Shown here: piece after piece, positions 11,640 to 23,824 of the stretch | How the letters are laid out: each line of letters begins with the position of its first letter | How positions within the stretch are numbered: position 1 is the first letter of the stretch | From: Atherix ibis | Lineage: Eukaryota; Arthropoda; Insecta; Diptera; Athericidae | DNA: 64,000 nucleotides | Reading direction: 5' to 3' | Assembly (NCBI GenBank): GCA_958298945.1 | Contig: OY282610.1 | Location: 40,865,667 to 40,929,666 of the forward strand | The notes under the pieces: model-generated | Told to the model about the DNA's origin: nothing | The model's input: only the letters and a program-made list of their open reading frames with translations | Database searches by the model: none | Program-made: the position numbers and the translations under genes

Positions 11640-14375
11640 TTATTTAGAATCTAAAATTCGTACTTATCGTAGGGTTTTTTTTTGGGGTATATAAACTATT
11701 ATAAATTTGAGGGTCCAAAAGTTCTTATTTAATTTAGAACTTAAAAATTTTCAGTAAAATTCGAGTTCGAAAGTTTTCTGAGAGCTGCCAACAAATTTTT
11801 CTGAATATATTTTTTATTAATTTTAAAGTCTATACGTTTTCACTTATTTTAGGACCTTAAATTTCTTTATTCTTTCTAGAACAAGAAAGGTTTTTCTATT
11901 TTTTGCATCTAAACGCTACTAATTTGGACATTGTACAATATAAATTAAAGGACTCTTGGTTGTGTAGGGTCCCAATTTTTATTTAAGGTTTAAAATTGTT
12001 AGTTTTCTTTTTGGGTCCATAAATTAGAACTTTTTTGGGGTCAAAATGTTCTTATTTAATTTAGAATTCAAAAATTCTCACTGAAGTTCAAGTTCGAAAG
12101 CTTTCTGAGAACTGCCAACAAATTTTTCTGAACATATTTTTCATTAATTTTAGAGTCTAAACGTTTTCACTCATTTTAGGACCTTACATTTCTTTATTCT
12201 TTCTAGAACAGGAAAGGTTTTGCTATTTTTGCATCTAAAAGCTTCTAATTTGGACATTGTACAATATAAATTAAAGGATTCTTGGTTCTGTAGGATCCCA
12301 ATTTTTATTTAGGGTTTAAAATTGTTAGTTTTCTTTTTGGGTCCATAAATTATAACGTTTTTGGGGTCAAAATGTTCTTATTTAATTTAGAATTCAAAAT
12401 TACTCACTGAAGTTCAAGTTCGAAAGCTTTCTGAGAACTGCCAACAAATTTTTCTGAACATATTTTTCATTAATTTTAGAGTCTATACGTTTTCACTTAT
12501 TTTCGGACCTTAAATTTCTGTATTCTTTCTAGAACAGGAAAGGTTTTGCTATTTTTGCATCTAAAAGCTTCTAATTTGGACATTGTACAATATAAATTAA
12601 AGGATTCTTGGTTCTGTAGGATCCCAATTTTTATTTAGGGTTTAAAATTGTTAGTTTTCTTTTTGGGTCCATAAATTATAACGTTTTTGGGGTCAAAATG
12701 TTCTTATTTAATTTAGAATTCAAAATTTCTCATTGAAGTTCAAGTTCAAAAGCTTTCTGAGAACTGCCAACAAATTTTTCTGAACATATTTTTCATTAAT
12801 TTTAGAGTCTATACGTTTTCACTTATTTTAGGACCATAAATTTCTGTATTCTTTCTAGAACAGGAAAGTTTTTGCTATTTTTGCATCTAAAAGCTTCTAG
12901 TTTGGACATTGTACAATATAAATTCAAGGATTCTTGGTTCTGTAGGATCCCAATTTTTATTTAGGGTTTAAAATTGTTAGTTTTCTTTTTGGGTCCATAA
13001 ATTATAACGTTTTTGGGGTCAAAATGTTCTTATTTAATTTAGAATTCAAAATTTCTCACTGAAGTTCAAGTTCGAAAGCTTTCTGAGAACTGCCAACAAA
13101 TTTTTCTGAACATATTTTTCATTAATTTTAGAGTCTATACGTTTTCACTTATTTTAGGACCTTAAATTTCTGTATTCTTTCTAGAACAGGAAAGGTTTTT
13201 CTAGTTTTTGCATCTAAAAGCTTCTAATTTGGACATTGTACAAAATAAATTCAAGGATTCTTGGTTCTGTAGGATCCCAATTTTTATTTAGGGTTTAAAA
13301 TTGTTAGTTTTCTTTTTGGGTCCATAAATTATAACGTTTTTGGGGTCAAAATGTTCTTATTTAATTTAGAATTCAAAATTTCTCACTGAAGTTCAAGTTC
13401 AAAAGCTTTCTGAGAACTGCCAACAAATTTTTTCTGAACATATTTTTCATTAATTTTAGAGTCTATACGTTTTCACTTATTTTAGGACCTTAAATTTCTG
13501 TATTCTTTCTAGAACAGGAAAGGTTTTGCTATTTGTTGCATCTAAAAGCTTCTAATTTGGACATTGTACAATATAAATTAAAGGATTCTTGGTTCTGTAG
13601 GATCCCAATTTTTATTTAGGGTTTAAAATTGTTAGTTTTCTTTTTGGGTCCATAAATTATAACGTTTTTGGGGTCAAAATGTTCTTATTCAATTTAGAAT
13701 TCAAAATTTCTCACTGAAGTTGAAGTTCGAATGTTTTCTGAGAGCTGCCAACAAATTTTTCTGAATATATTTTTCATTAATTTTAGAGTCTATACGTTTT
13801 CACTTATTTTAGGACCTTAAATTTCTGTATTCTTTCTAGAACAGGAAAGGTTTTGCTATTTTTGCATCTAAAAGCTTCTAATTTGGACATTGTACAATAT
13901 AAATTAAAGGATTCTTGGTTCTGTAGGATCCCAATTTTATTTAGGGTTTAAAATTGTTAGTTTTCTTTTTGGGTCCATAAATTATAATTTTTTTGGGGTC
14001 AAAAAATTCTTATTTAATTTAGAATTAAAATATTCTCACTAAAGTTCGAGTCCGAAGCTTTCTGTTAGCTGGCAAAAAAAAATTTTCTGAATATATTTCA
14101 TTAATTTTTAAGTCTATACGTTTTCACTTATTTTAGGGTCCTAAATGATTTAATTCTTTCTATAATCCAAAAGGTCTTGCTAGTTTTTGCATCTAAACAC
14201 TTCTAATTTGGGAATTGCAAAATATAAATTAAAGAATTCATAGTTTTGTAGGGTCCAAATTTTTATTTAGGGTTTCAAATTGTTAGTAAGGTCCATAAAT
14301 TATAACTTTTTTGGGGTCAAAAAGTTCTTTTTAGTTTTAGAATTGAAAAATTCTTACTTAATTTTCCCTAAAATA
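11640..14375. repeat. AT-rich satellite-like tandem array, unit about 326 bp
   Basis: The landmark GCCAACAAATTTTTCTGAA recurs at about 11787, 12113, 12440, 12766, 13092, 13419 and 13747. A decayed eighth copy lies near 14070. Spacing is therefore 326-328 bp. Central units are almost identical, while the first and last are clearly more diverged, the pattern expected of unequal crossover. Each unit contains several weaker ~35 bp echoes of 'GGGTCC.AAAATT.TTATTTA', suggesting a higher-order repeat built from an older short repeat. It lies in the long ey intron and has no open reading frame of note. Confidence 0.95.
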
Positions 14376-15129
14376 TTTTACCTATTTTAGAGTCCATAAG
14401 TTTTTAATTGGTGTAGGGTGTAAAAACGTTTACTTATTCCAGAATCGCTTTTGCGTTCAAAAAGCTTCTAAATTTTTTGAGTATCTAAAATATTTTTAAA
14501 GCGCGATATAAATTTAAGGTTCCTAACTTTTTTGCAATTATTTAGTATTGAAAAATTTTAACAGGACTAAAATTGTTTGAATTTTAGTGCTCCTTAATTT
14601 TATTTTATTAATTTTACTATCAAAAATATGTCATGAATTTTATGAGAATTTCAAAAATTCCCATTCAATTTCAGAAGATCTTTAGAATCTTGCTTTTTTA
14701 TTTCAAGACCCTAAAACTCCTTTAAAACTTTTTAGTTATCCTAGGGTCTAAAAGTTTTAACTTATTTCACAACCAAATACATTTTAAAATGAATTTTTAA
14801 CGAGCAAAGATTTTGTTATTTAGTTTTTTTTTTTTTTTTTGCAGCTCAAGAGTTTTTAAAGCGAAGTTTTTATAAGGTCAAATGTGTACTCAATTTTGAC
14901 AAGGAAAACTTAGTTTAAACCAGCCAAAATTATTGGATGTTCCTGATTAAAATTTATTTTCTAAAGAGCATATTTTATTACTTGAGATATTATTGAGGCT
15001 AGGCTATATTATCTAACACAATAAATTCAGTAAGTAAATATAATTCTTAAAGATGAAAACATTCGAGTATCTGGACAGATTGGAATAAACTAGAAATGCA
15101 ATTTCTCGAATCCATCTCAAATTCGAGTA
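14376..15129. repeat. Decayed edge of the satellite array
   Basis: Degenerate echoes of the array motif (for example AGGGTCTAAAAGTTTTAACTTATT near 14746) continue to about 14.8 kb and then fade into plain AT-rich intron. No gene was seen. Confidence 0.4.
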
Positions 15130-15560
15130 CTTATTTTCAGATAATGTGTACGACGAGTAAGTACTGGTGGCATTAAAATACCTTCTGAATCCTCACCGTC
15201 TCTAGAGTCTGCCGGCTCCCTCCCAATGGTTGGTACAGGGTCGTTTACCATAATACACACACATACATATATATATGACACACCAATGATGCCTAGAATT
15301 CACGTTTGTCATTATTGGTAAGGCCTATGGTAAATGGTGCAGAACCTAACCGAACAGCAGGAATAACAGAGCATAGCATCGTCAGTACGGTGGATGGCTG
15401 GATCGATGGACATCATGTCCCTTCGAATGGGCAACGCTGGCACAAATGCATTCCTTACGTAGTCATATGGACGTGCTCGGCCATAGGCATACCTTTTTCC
15501 GTGCGCTTACGGACAGGTAATTCTCGGCGATGTTTGTATTTCAACCGTTAACTAATCCGT
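15130..15560. promoter_or_regulatory. GC-richer intronic island, candidate enhancer
   Basis: This block stands out from the surrounding AT-rich intron by base composition and complexity. It has no convincing complete coding exon, although short frames are open on both strands. It lies in the intron upstream of the paired box. In Drosophila, the eye-specific ey enhancer with Pax6 (Toy) binding sites also lies in an intron upstream of the paired-box exons. A partial paired-domain site, TTCACGTTTG, begins at 15300. A donor-like AAAAAG|GTATGC on the minus strand (junction at 15492/15491) would be in phase with the paired exon. Regulatory function is inference. Confidence 0.35.
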
Positions 15561-15783
15561 GTTGACATTTTTTGAAGAATGCCACACCAAATTATCCGGT
15601 TGATTGGAAATTACTCTAGCGAAGCACAATACTGGGTGGTTGGTTGGTTGTTGGTTAAGTTGTTTGATATAAAAATTCCCTTTTTTCATAGTATTCCGCC
15701 TCACAATTTTTGTTGTGTTTGTTTCTCTTTTTTTTTCGTGGTTCTTTCTTTTATTATAATTTAATTTTGTTGGTTTTTTTCAG

Positions 15784-15802
15784 GTGGGAGGGGGGGGGGG
15801 GG
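15784..15802 (+). repeat. Poly-G tract
   Basis: GGTGGGAG followed by a run of twelve or more G stands in otherwise T-rich DNA. Such a tract can form quadruplex structures and is also prone to sequencing error. Confidence 0.8.
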
Positions 15803-17443
15803 TGTGTTTGGGTTAATTTTGTTTCATATATTTATTACTGTTGATTATATTTTTTTTTTTTTATTAAATATTTAATAAGAGTATCTGAACTATTTTAAAT
15901 AGAATTGATTTGTCGACACATTTTAAATATAGAATTTTTTGGGGCTTCTTTTTTGTTTGTTTTAATCGATATTTTTATTATTATTGGGCTTTGTTACTTT
16001 CTTGTTTTGTTGTTTTTTTTTTGTTTTTTTTTTGGTTTTTCTATTAAGATTGATCGGTTGGAGATTTTTTTCCCCCAAAAGATTATTAATATTTAGTATG
16101 GGCTCTATTCATTTTCTTAAAATATTTTCATTTTTGAGCACTGAGGAATAGAATGAGTTTGTATTTTCTGTTTTTATTTTTTTCTCTATAAAGTCTTTTG
16201 AATATGAGTGCCACGTTGCGACCATAAGGAGGATATTTATAAAAAAGACCTCATAAACATATTCTACAATATAAAAGAAATGCAAAGAAAAAATCCTTAT
16301 TCACAAATTTTACTTAAAAAATCATTAAAAAAATTCTCTTTTCCTTCTGCAGAAAGAATATTGCTACTGTAATGATTGGTGGCTTGGAACTTATTTGAAC
16401 CTATTTACAATTTTTTTTTACTATAAAAGATTTTTGAGCAAATTTCCATCGTATCGATTATGGAATGCGTCATTCTGTTGGAATATTGGAATTAAAAATA
16501 ATAAAAATTAATAAATAAAACCATCAGCATAGCTTGGCATGTCTATTATCGTGGTCGATCGTTCGGCATTTCTTATGTCGGCCTCATACCCATAGTTAGT
16601 CTGTCAACAAGACTGTCATATACTCCTTTTCCAACTTTTATGGGTACTTTTATAGTCGGAATTTTTCTTATGTTCTTTATCGAATCAATAGTTTTTATGA
16701 CAACTATTCAATCTATTAAATAGTCGGTGATGCTATTGTATCATGATCTCGCCCTGTACTATATGCACAAAAGAGTTCGCATATGCTTAATATATTCAAT
16801 TTGAGACCCCAAACTTGATATGCTAATACGAGTATCGGAACGGACATGAAATATTTTCAAATCATTTTCAAATTTGCTTCATTTAATTCCTGTCTCAATA
16901 GATAGAAATTTTCACATTTATCCGATTTTATTAACACATTTTTAATGTACTGTGTATGTCAGTTAAGTGGAAACATATTTTTTTTTTGGTATTTTTATAA
17001 AAAGTTTTTATTTTTTTATTTTATTGAAATTTTCTACTAATTTGGTTATCATTTTACTCTTAATTTATTCTTTTTTTGTAAATTGAAAATTTTCTAATGG
17101 AATGCCTAAAAAAATATTCTTTATTGAGGGTCGTCATTTTTAAATTATTTTCTTAGATCTAAATCTAAAGGACTGAAATGTATTGATTAATTTTGTTAAA
17201 TTGGAAATTTTCTCAAACAAGTATGTTGCAAATATAGGGAAAAGGATTGAGCCGGTGGCGGAAAATATAAATGAAGACAAACCAAACTAATTGTTGGCTT
17301 CGAAGACAAAACCAATTAGTACTGGTTGAAGATTCTACGTTTAAAAAAATAAAATAATTTTCCTATTTAGGGTCAAGCATCGCAAGTGATAGCAACATGT
17401 AGGCAGAAAACCTCGCATGGCTGCTAGTGTCCAACAGAATTTA
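15803..17443. other. AT-rich ey intron, no gene seen
   Basis: This intronic DNA is T-rich on the plus strand. A slightly GC-richer part at 16.53-16.80 kb has no recognisable coding content. Confidence 0.45.
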
Positions 17444-18705
17444 CGAGGTCTGTTCAAAAAGTATCGCGAATTTTGTGTTTTTTCAAAAATTATTTATATG
17501 TTCATGATTATCTATTTTGTCCCCTTCAAAGTAATCCCCAGCAGATATTATACACTTGTGCCAACGTTTTTTCCAATCTTCAAAGCACTTCAAAAAATCA
17601 CATTTGTGATCTTGTTCAGTTCCTCCTTCGATGCCGTCTTTATCTCCGCAATCGTAGCGGAGCGTCATCCTTTCATGGGGCTCTTCAGTTTCGAGAACAA
17701 GAAAAAGTCAAAGGGAGCCAGATCTGGCGAATAAGGTGGCTGCGGCATTATTAGTGAGTTGTTTTTGGCCAAAAATTCACGCACAAGCAAAGATGCGTGT
17801 CAATCTTCATGGTGCAAAAGCCAATTTTTGTTCTTCCACAAATCCGGGCGTTTCTGGCGGATTGCTTGGTGCAACTTGCGCGTAACTTGCAGGTAATATT
17901 TCTTATTGACGGTTCTACCCTGTGGTATGAACTTATGATGTATCACGCCCATGCAATCGAAGAAAACTGTAAGCACAACCTTCACAGTCGACCGAACTTG
18001 GCGCGCTTGTCTTGGGTCATGCGGCAGCTTCCATTGGGATGACTGAGCTTTGGTTTCCACGTCATAACCATAAATTCATGATTCGTCACCAGTTGTGACC
18101 CTCTGGAGCAAATTTGGGTCGTAACGGACAGAGTCCAACAGCTCCTTAGCAATGTTAATGCGATGCTGTTTTTGCTCGAAATTGAGCAATTTTGGAACGA
18201 GTTTTGTGGCATTCGGTAAAAATCGAATGACACGAGCCAATCGATATGTTTAAGTCCTCAGCAACTTCGCTAACGATGATTCGACGATTGGCCAATACTA
18301 TTTTCTTGACTTCATCAATGTTTTTGTCTATTGTTGACGTGCTCGGGCGTCCGGCATGGTTTTCATCGTTCACATTCTCTTGGCCCTCTGAGAACATTTC
18401 GTTCCACCAATAAACGTTGCTTCTGTCTAAGGTCAACATTCGGAATGCGTCCGCGAAGTTAATTTTATTTTTCACACAAAATTTGATAAAAATCCTTTGA
18501 TCCATTTTTTGAAATGGGCAAAAATCGAAGATGAGCCAAAAACACGTGCAAGCAAAGCAGCTGTCAAAAATTAACCAAATATTCAAAATGGTCGAACTTA
18601 TCGGCATAAGTGAGAGACATGAGTACCCACATAGCGCCAAAAAAAAAATTGAAAATCGAATATACGTAATCCGCGGAATTTGCGATAATTTTTTAACAGA
18701 CCTCG
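17444..18705 (-). mobile_element. Full-length but dead mariner element (copy B)
   Basis: TA duplications at 17442-17443 and 18706-18707 flank an element of 1262 bp. Its inverted ends read CGAGGTCTGTTCAAAAAGTA and CGAGGTCTGTTAAAAAATTA. Length and ends are those of a complete mariner. The coding strand is minus, with the start codon at 18503-18505. This is the only copy of its family in the window that retains the amino-terminal half, so it serves as the reference for the deleted copies at 8.2 and 55.4 kb. Confidence 0.95.
17530..18505 (-). pseudogene. Mariner transposase pseudogene, copy B
   Basis: It starts MDQRIFIKFCVKNKINFADA, with the helix-turn-helix DNA-binding region running through RPSTSTIDKNIDEVKKIVLA and SEVAEDLNISIGS. 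It continues with frame changes through NLLQRVTTGDES, YDVETKAQSSQWKLPHDPRQ, TVFFDCMGVIHHKF, PQGRTVNKKYYLQVTRKL, YSPDLAPFDFFLF and KGRRSATIAEIKTASKEELN. The first Asp (GDE) is present, but the following Trp codon is TGA. The second catalytic site reads HHED instead of HHDN. The third (PFDFF) is intact. These, with several frameshifts, make it non-functional. In mariners this enzyme cuts and joins at TA. Confidence 0.9.
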
Positions 18706-20990
18706 TATTCTTCGGAAAGTTTGGTTAACAGTAAAAACAATTGAAAACTCTTGTTTGCGATCGAGAAGAAGATACTTTGAAGATTTTTTGGACCCCTATT
18801 ATTAACGAGTCCATATCTTATTTTATGACGAAATTCTAGCCCGGTTATGGAGCAAATTAATCTCAGTAGGCTAAGATAGGATGAACACTTAATCAAGTCT
18901 ACAGTGACTAATACCGTCTTCTGTGGTCTCAAAAGATTATCCCTAAAGTCTATGAGGTAGTTTTTGAGCCACTGTAATCATAAATGACGGCGTTAGTCAG
19001 GATGGTAAAAACCGGCTTTGCGCTGTGATCGAACTGAAAGGCCGCAACGCAAAGCCGGGATGTCTGTTAATCTTTGATTCAGCATGCTTAGCCAGACTCC
19101 TGGTTGATGATGATAACTTTATAAAGTGGATGGAAGGAAGAGAGGAAAATTGATATTGACCTTCTCATACTATAAGTTTTAGGCAAATAATCACCATTTT
19201 TCGATGGTAATTAAAAATTTTTTAAACTCTTCAATTTTTACCTTCAAATTAATATGGCTCCTCCATGGTTAATAAAGCAAATATAATTTTTTTCTCTTAT
19301 CATAGACCTCAGTATAATAATATTTTCTATATAGAATTTTTGAAATTCTTTTATGACTAACTCATCACACTTGGTTCAAATATTTATTTAGGATTGTTCT
19401 TATTTAGGTCTTTGGAATTAATTTAATAATAAATAAAATCTTTTTTGTCCATTTTAGTTTTCTGTTTTTAGTTTTTTTTTTGTTTTTTTTATTATTGCTG
19501 AATTTATACTATTGACATTTTCTCTAATAAACGAAAGTGAGACACCGTTACAAGTTTTGAAATGTTACCGATCCCAAAAGTAATCATGTGGAATTAAAGT
19601 TTCAGTTTTGACATTCGACAACGGTTTGTGCTTTGAAGAATTGGATTAGAAGAACAGAAGAAACCCGACAACTGATCTATCCGACACATATTCTATTCAC
19701 TCTATAAGTATTTATATATCCTGTATACATATATATATATATATATGATAGGGTTATATTCTCGAATTCATCATATCCGACGAGATGATATCATTTGAGT
19801 TTTTGTTAACTTTATCGATTATTTAGAGCCGTCGGCTTAGCGTAAAAGGTTCTAGACTTTGATAGATCTCCATCCTATATGAGAACGGTAACCATAGATA
19901 CGAATGCATATGTGTACGAGAATACCGATTGGATGCGACTTTGAGACCTTGTATGACGCTGTGATGGGCTCTGACGCTTTTCTATCAATCTACCACCTAT
20001 CTATCTATTTAAAGAGGGCCTAATTAAAAAGTCTAAGATTATCTGACAAGTGTATTTATATTTAGTTGATATTCTCCCCATTTGACCATAGATGTGGTGG
20101 AGCTGTCTTCATATTTAATTTTCACTCTGTTCATCTAAAGACTTGGCTGCCTGCCCCCTCGACTGCGATTTATTAATACCAACAACAACAACAAAAAAAG
20201 GTGTCTTTTTATATTTCTTAGCTGTATTGTCTTACTATTATTACTATTGATATTTTCTGTTGCCGAATTAGTGTTTTTGTTCGTTCTCAGTTATCTTAAA
20301 ACGTCACATCAATATTTGATTCATACCTATTTGAAATATATCAATTACATTGTTTTTTTAGCGCCTGCCTGCTCAGGTAAAATCACTCAACGTTTGGACT
20401 TAAACTTTTTTTCTTATTCGTATTTGAAAAATATTTTTTTCCCTCCATTTGTTCGAATCCCCGCATTAATTTATTTGATCTTTCGTTCTATCTCATCTTA
20501 TCGTATACTTAATCAAGACAAATGACAAATTCATATCAAATATTTTTATGCTTCGGTTTTGTTTTGTTTATATTTTTTTTTGATTGGTTGTAGATTGATT
20601 TTTTTCTTCTTCTATTTTTATTAATATTTTATGTATTTAATCAACATGTATTAATTAAAGCTAGTTTGGAATTTATAATGGGGATATTTATAAAATTACT
20701 GCCTCTTTTTAGGGATATTTATAAAATTACTGCCACTTTTCTTCAAGTAGAATTTTTATAAGTTTTAAACTTAAGAGGCATTCTGAATGGTTATAAACTG
20801 GCAACAAAATAAAAAAGTACCCAAAATAGTGGTTTTTTTTTAGTTCAGACGGAAAAATATCTTGTTTTTTTGGATATTTTAACATAAAAAAAAAATATTC
20901 TGGGTACTAATTTATTTCTATTTTTATGCAAAAGATCTTTTTTATATAAAAATAATTTTTTTTTTCAAACATAATTAAAAATATATAAAA
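18706..20990. other. ey intron with small hairpin and microsatellite, no gene seen
   Basis: It contains a small stem (CCGGCTTTGCG near 19009 pairing with CGCAAAGCCGG near 19047) and a (TA)n tract at about 19729-19746. A moderately GC-rich part lies at 19.6-20.1 kb, and a short (AAC)n run near 20180. The latter may be the tail of an otherwise unreadable SINE. No exon was recognised. Confidence 0.45.
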
Positions 20991-22700
20991 ATAAAATTGT
21001 TTCTTAACTTAAAAGAATGATCTAATTTTTATATTAAAAGTGGTATTATCCTAAAAATGGTCATAATTTTAAAAATGGTCTCAATCTAAAAATGGTTTTA
21101 AAATAAAATAGTTTAAATCTAAAAGAGGATACAATTTTGATCTAACAAATGGTCTCAATCTCAAAATTATTATCATATTATTTAAATGTTTTTTACTCAA
21201 TAAAAGTCTGAATATAAAATGTATTTTAACTGAAAAATGGCCATAATTTACAAATAGTCTAAAGCTTAATATAATTCTGATTTAAAAAGGGGCGCATGAT
21301 CAAAAAATTATACTAATTTTAAATGGTTGCTAAAGTGAAATTGTTTTAACTGTGTATTAATTCAATAAGGGTCTTAATATAAAATATGTTCTAACTTAAA
21401 AATGGTTATAATTTTCAAATGACCTCAGGCTAAAAATGCTCCCAACTTAAAATGGTTTAAAGCTAAAAATGACTCCAAATTAAAAGAGTGCTGATTTAGA
21501 TAGGGTCTTAATCTTAAAATGGTGCAAACTCAAATAAATTTCCTAATTTTAAATGCATTTAATTTTATTATTAAAGTTTCTTTTTAACTCAATAAGGGTC
21601 TTAATGTAAAATGATATTACATACAAATGGTCTTTAATTTAATGGAGTTGTAAATCTTAAAATGCCCTTAAACTAAAACTTATCCTAATTTAAAAAGAAA
21701 TCTTATCAGAAACTTATCCTTAATTTCAAATTAATTAAACATAGAAAAGAGGGTCCTAACTAAAAATAAAGTATTGTAACCAAACTAAGAATTATTTTAA
21801 TTAAAAATTTTCTAAAATAAAAAATTATTGAATCTTTAAAATTGTTATAATATAAAAATGATTTTTAATCAATAAGAGTCATAATCTTAAATGCTGTCAA
21901 CCTTAAAATGGTACTTAACTTAAAAATGGTTTAAAGCTAAAAATGACTCCAAATTAAAAGAGTGCTGATTTAGATAGGGTCTTAATCTTAAAATGGTGTA
22001 AATTCAAATAAATTTTCTGATTTTAAATGCGTTTGATTTTATTATTAAAGTTTCTTTTTAACTCAATAAGGGTCTTAATGTAAAATGATATTACATACAA
22101 ATAATCCTTAATTTAATGGAGTTGTAAATCTTAAAATGCCCGCAATCTAAAAATGATATATTAACTAATTTAAAAAGAAATTTTATCCAAAAAATATCCT
22201 TAATTTCAAATTAATTAGACATAAAATAAGGGGTCTTAACTTCAAAAATTAGTATAAATTAAAATAGCCTTAACTAAAATTTATCATAAATAGAAAATTA
22301 TTGAAGCTTGAAAATGGCTATAATATAAGAGTGATTTTTAATCAATAAGGTTCTTAATTCAAAAACAACCCCGAACTTGAAAATTATCATAATTTTGAAA
22401 TGTTTTTAAATTTAAACTGGTTTTAACTAAAAATTAAATAAATTTTAATAATAGTCTTAATTCAAATAAGAATTTTAGAAATATATTAATTTAATATTAA
22501 GACAATTAAATATTCTTTTAACTTTTAAATCATTTAAGCTTAAAAATAATACTCGGTAAAGAGTGATTTTAAAAATATCAACGGTCTAAACTGTAAAATT
22601 GTTTCATTTTAAAATTCGTTTTGTTTTTAAATTGATTTAAATCTAAAAAATAAAAAAAATGTTCGGTTAATGAAAAATGTTCATAATTCAAATAAAGTCT
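20991..22700. repeat. Degenerate short-motif repeat field with a 472-bp duplication
   Basis: The region is filled with variants of 'TTAAAAATGGTC.TAAT', roughly every 20-40 bases. On top of this a larger unit is duplicated. The stretch beginning AACTTAAAATGGTTTAAAGC at 21444 recurs at about 21917, through GACTCCAAATTAAAAGAGTG, the CTCAATAAGGGTCTTAATG region and the CTTAATTTCAAATTAATTA region. This makes two tandem copies of about 472 bp. No coding content. Confidence 0.85.
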
Positions 22701-23205
22701 TAGCCTCCATAATAATAGTTCTACTTTTTAAATGGCTTTATTAATAAAACAGATTTTTTTTTTTAAAATGTGATTAAATTAGTTATTATTTTTTAAGTCA
22801 CAATTTTCCAAATTCAGTTTAATTTTTTTCCATTTACAAATTCTTCTTATATCTCCCATATATGTGTATATAGATATTGTATATAAAATTACTATAATCA
22901 TATTATTACCATTTACGTAACTATAAAAAATAGGATATTAAATGAATGGTACTTTACCCTTATTCATTAATGAAAAAATTTCTTCTTTTTTTAAAAAAAA
23001 CATACTAATTGTTAAGGAAATTCAAATGTTTTTTATTTAATGTGAAGTACAATCAATACAATTAAGTTCTGAATAAAACGTCATTCAAATGGCCTCCACG
23101 ATTTCTTTTGCAGGAACGAATTCGATGAAGCCTAAATCAAGTCGTATATCAAGAATAGCACGTTCAATATTGACTTCTAAAGCTTATAGAGAGTCTGGTT
23201 TACTG

Positions 23206-23820
23206 CTAAAGAGTAATGACTTCAAATAACCCCACAAGAAATAGTCTAATGGAAATTAAATCATAACTTCTTGGAGGCCATTCAATGTCACAATTTCTTG
23301 AAATTATCGAATCTCCAAACTTTCCTCGCAATAATTCGTTTGTTGCATGTGCTGTGTGGCACGTAGCCCCGTCTTGTTGAAACCAGATGTTGTCAAGATC
23401 AACTTCTTCCAATTTCGGCCATAAAAAGTTAGTTATCATCGATCTATACCGCTCTCCATTGACAGTAACGGTGTTACCAGCTTTATTTCGAAAGAAGTGA
23501 GGACCGATGATTCCACCAGACCAAAAACCACACCAAACTGTCAATTGGAAATGAATTTCTTAAAGAAATCGTTATCGTTTTCAAGTTGTTCCAAGACAAA
23601 ATTAGCAAATTCACGACGTTTACGATGGTCTAATGTCTTCAGTTCTTGAGTAATAACAATTTTATACAGATGCAAGCCCAAATCCTTTCTCAAAATTTGC
23701 CAGGTTGTGGTTTGAGACAGTCCCAATTCTTGAGAACGTCTTGGAATCGACAAATTGCGGTTTTCAGCAACACTTGCCTGAACGGCAGCAATACTTTCAT
23801 TACTTTGGGCGGTTCTTTAT
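23206..23820 (-). pseudogene. DD41D-like transposase, carboxy-terminal two thirds
   Basis: Upper frames encode TAQSNESIAAVQASVAENRN and SIPRRSQELGLSQTTTWQIL through KDLGLHLYKIVITQELKTLD. A lower frame (23206-23544) encodes MTVWCGFWSGGIIGPHFFRN, YRSMITNFLWPKLEEVDLDN and IWFQQDGATCHTA. Between them the segment with the first catalytic Asp (FSDEAHF in relatives) has been deleted. The third Asp is not at its expected place. The protein type is a Tc1/mariner superfamily transposase with spacing like the rosa-type DD41D elements; that family label is from memory. Confidence 0.8.
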
Positions 23821-23824
23821 CTTA

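Noticed and set aside
11640..14375. CRISPR-like interpretation of regularly spaced repeats
   Set aside because: Units are about 326 bp, fully tandem without unique spacers, and the sequence is eukaryotic.
15306..15551. Plus-strand open frame of 81 codons
   Set aside because: No recognisable domain, opposite to ey, and explained by locally balanced base composition of a probable regulatory island.
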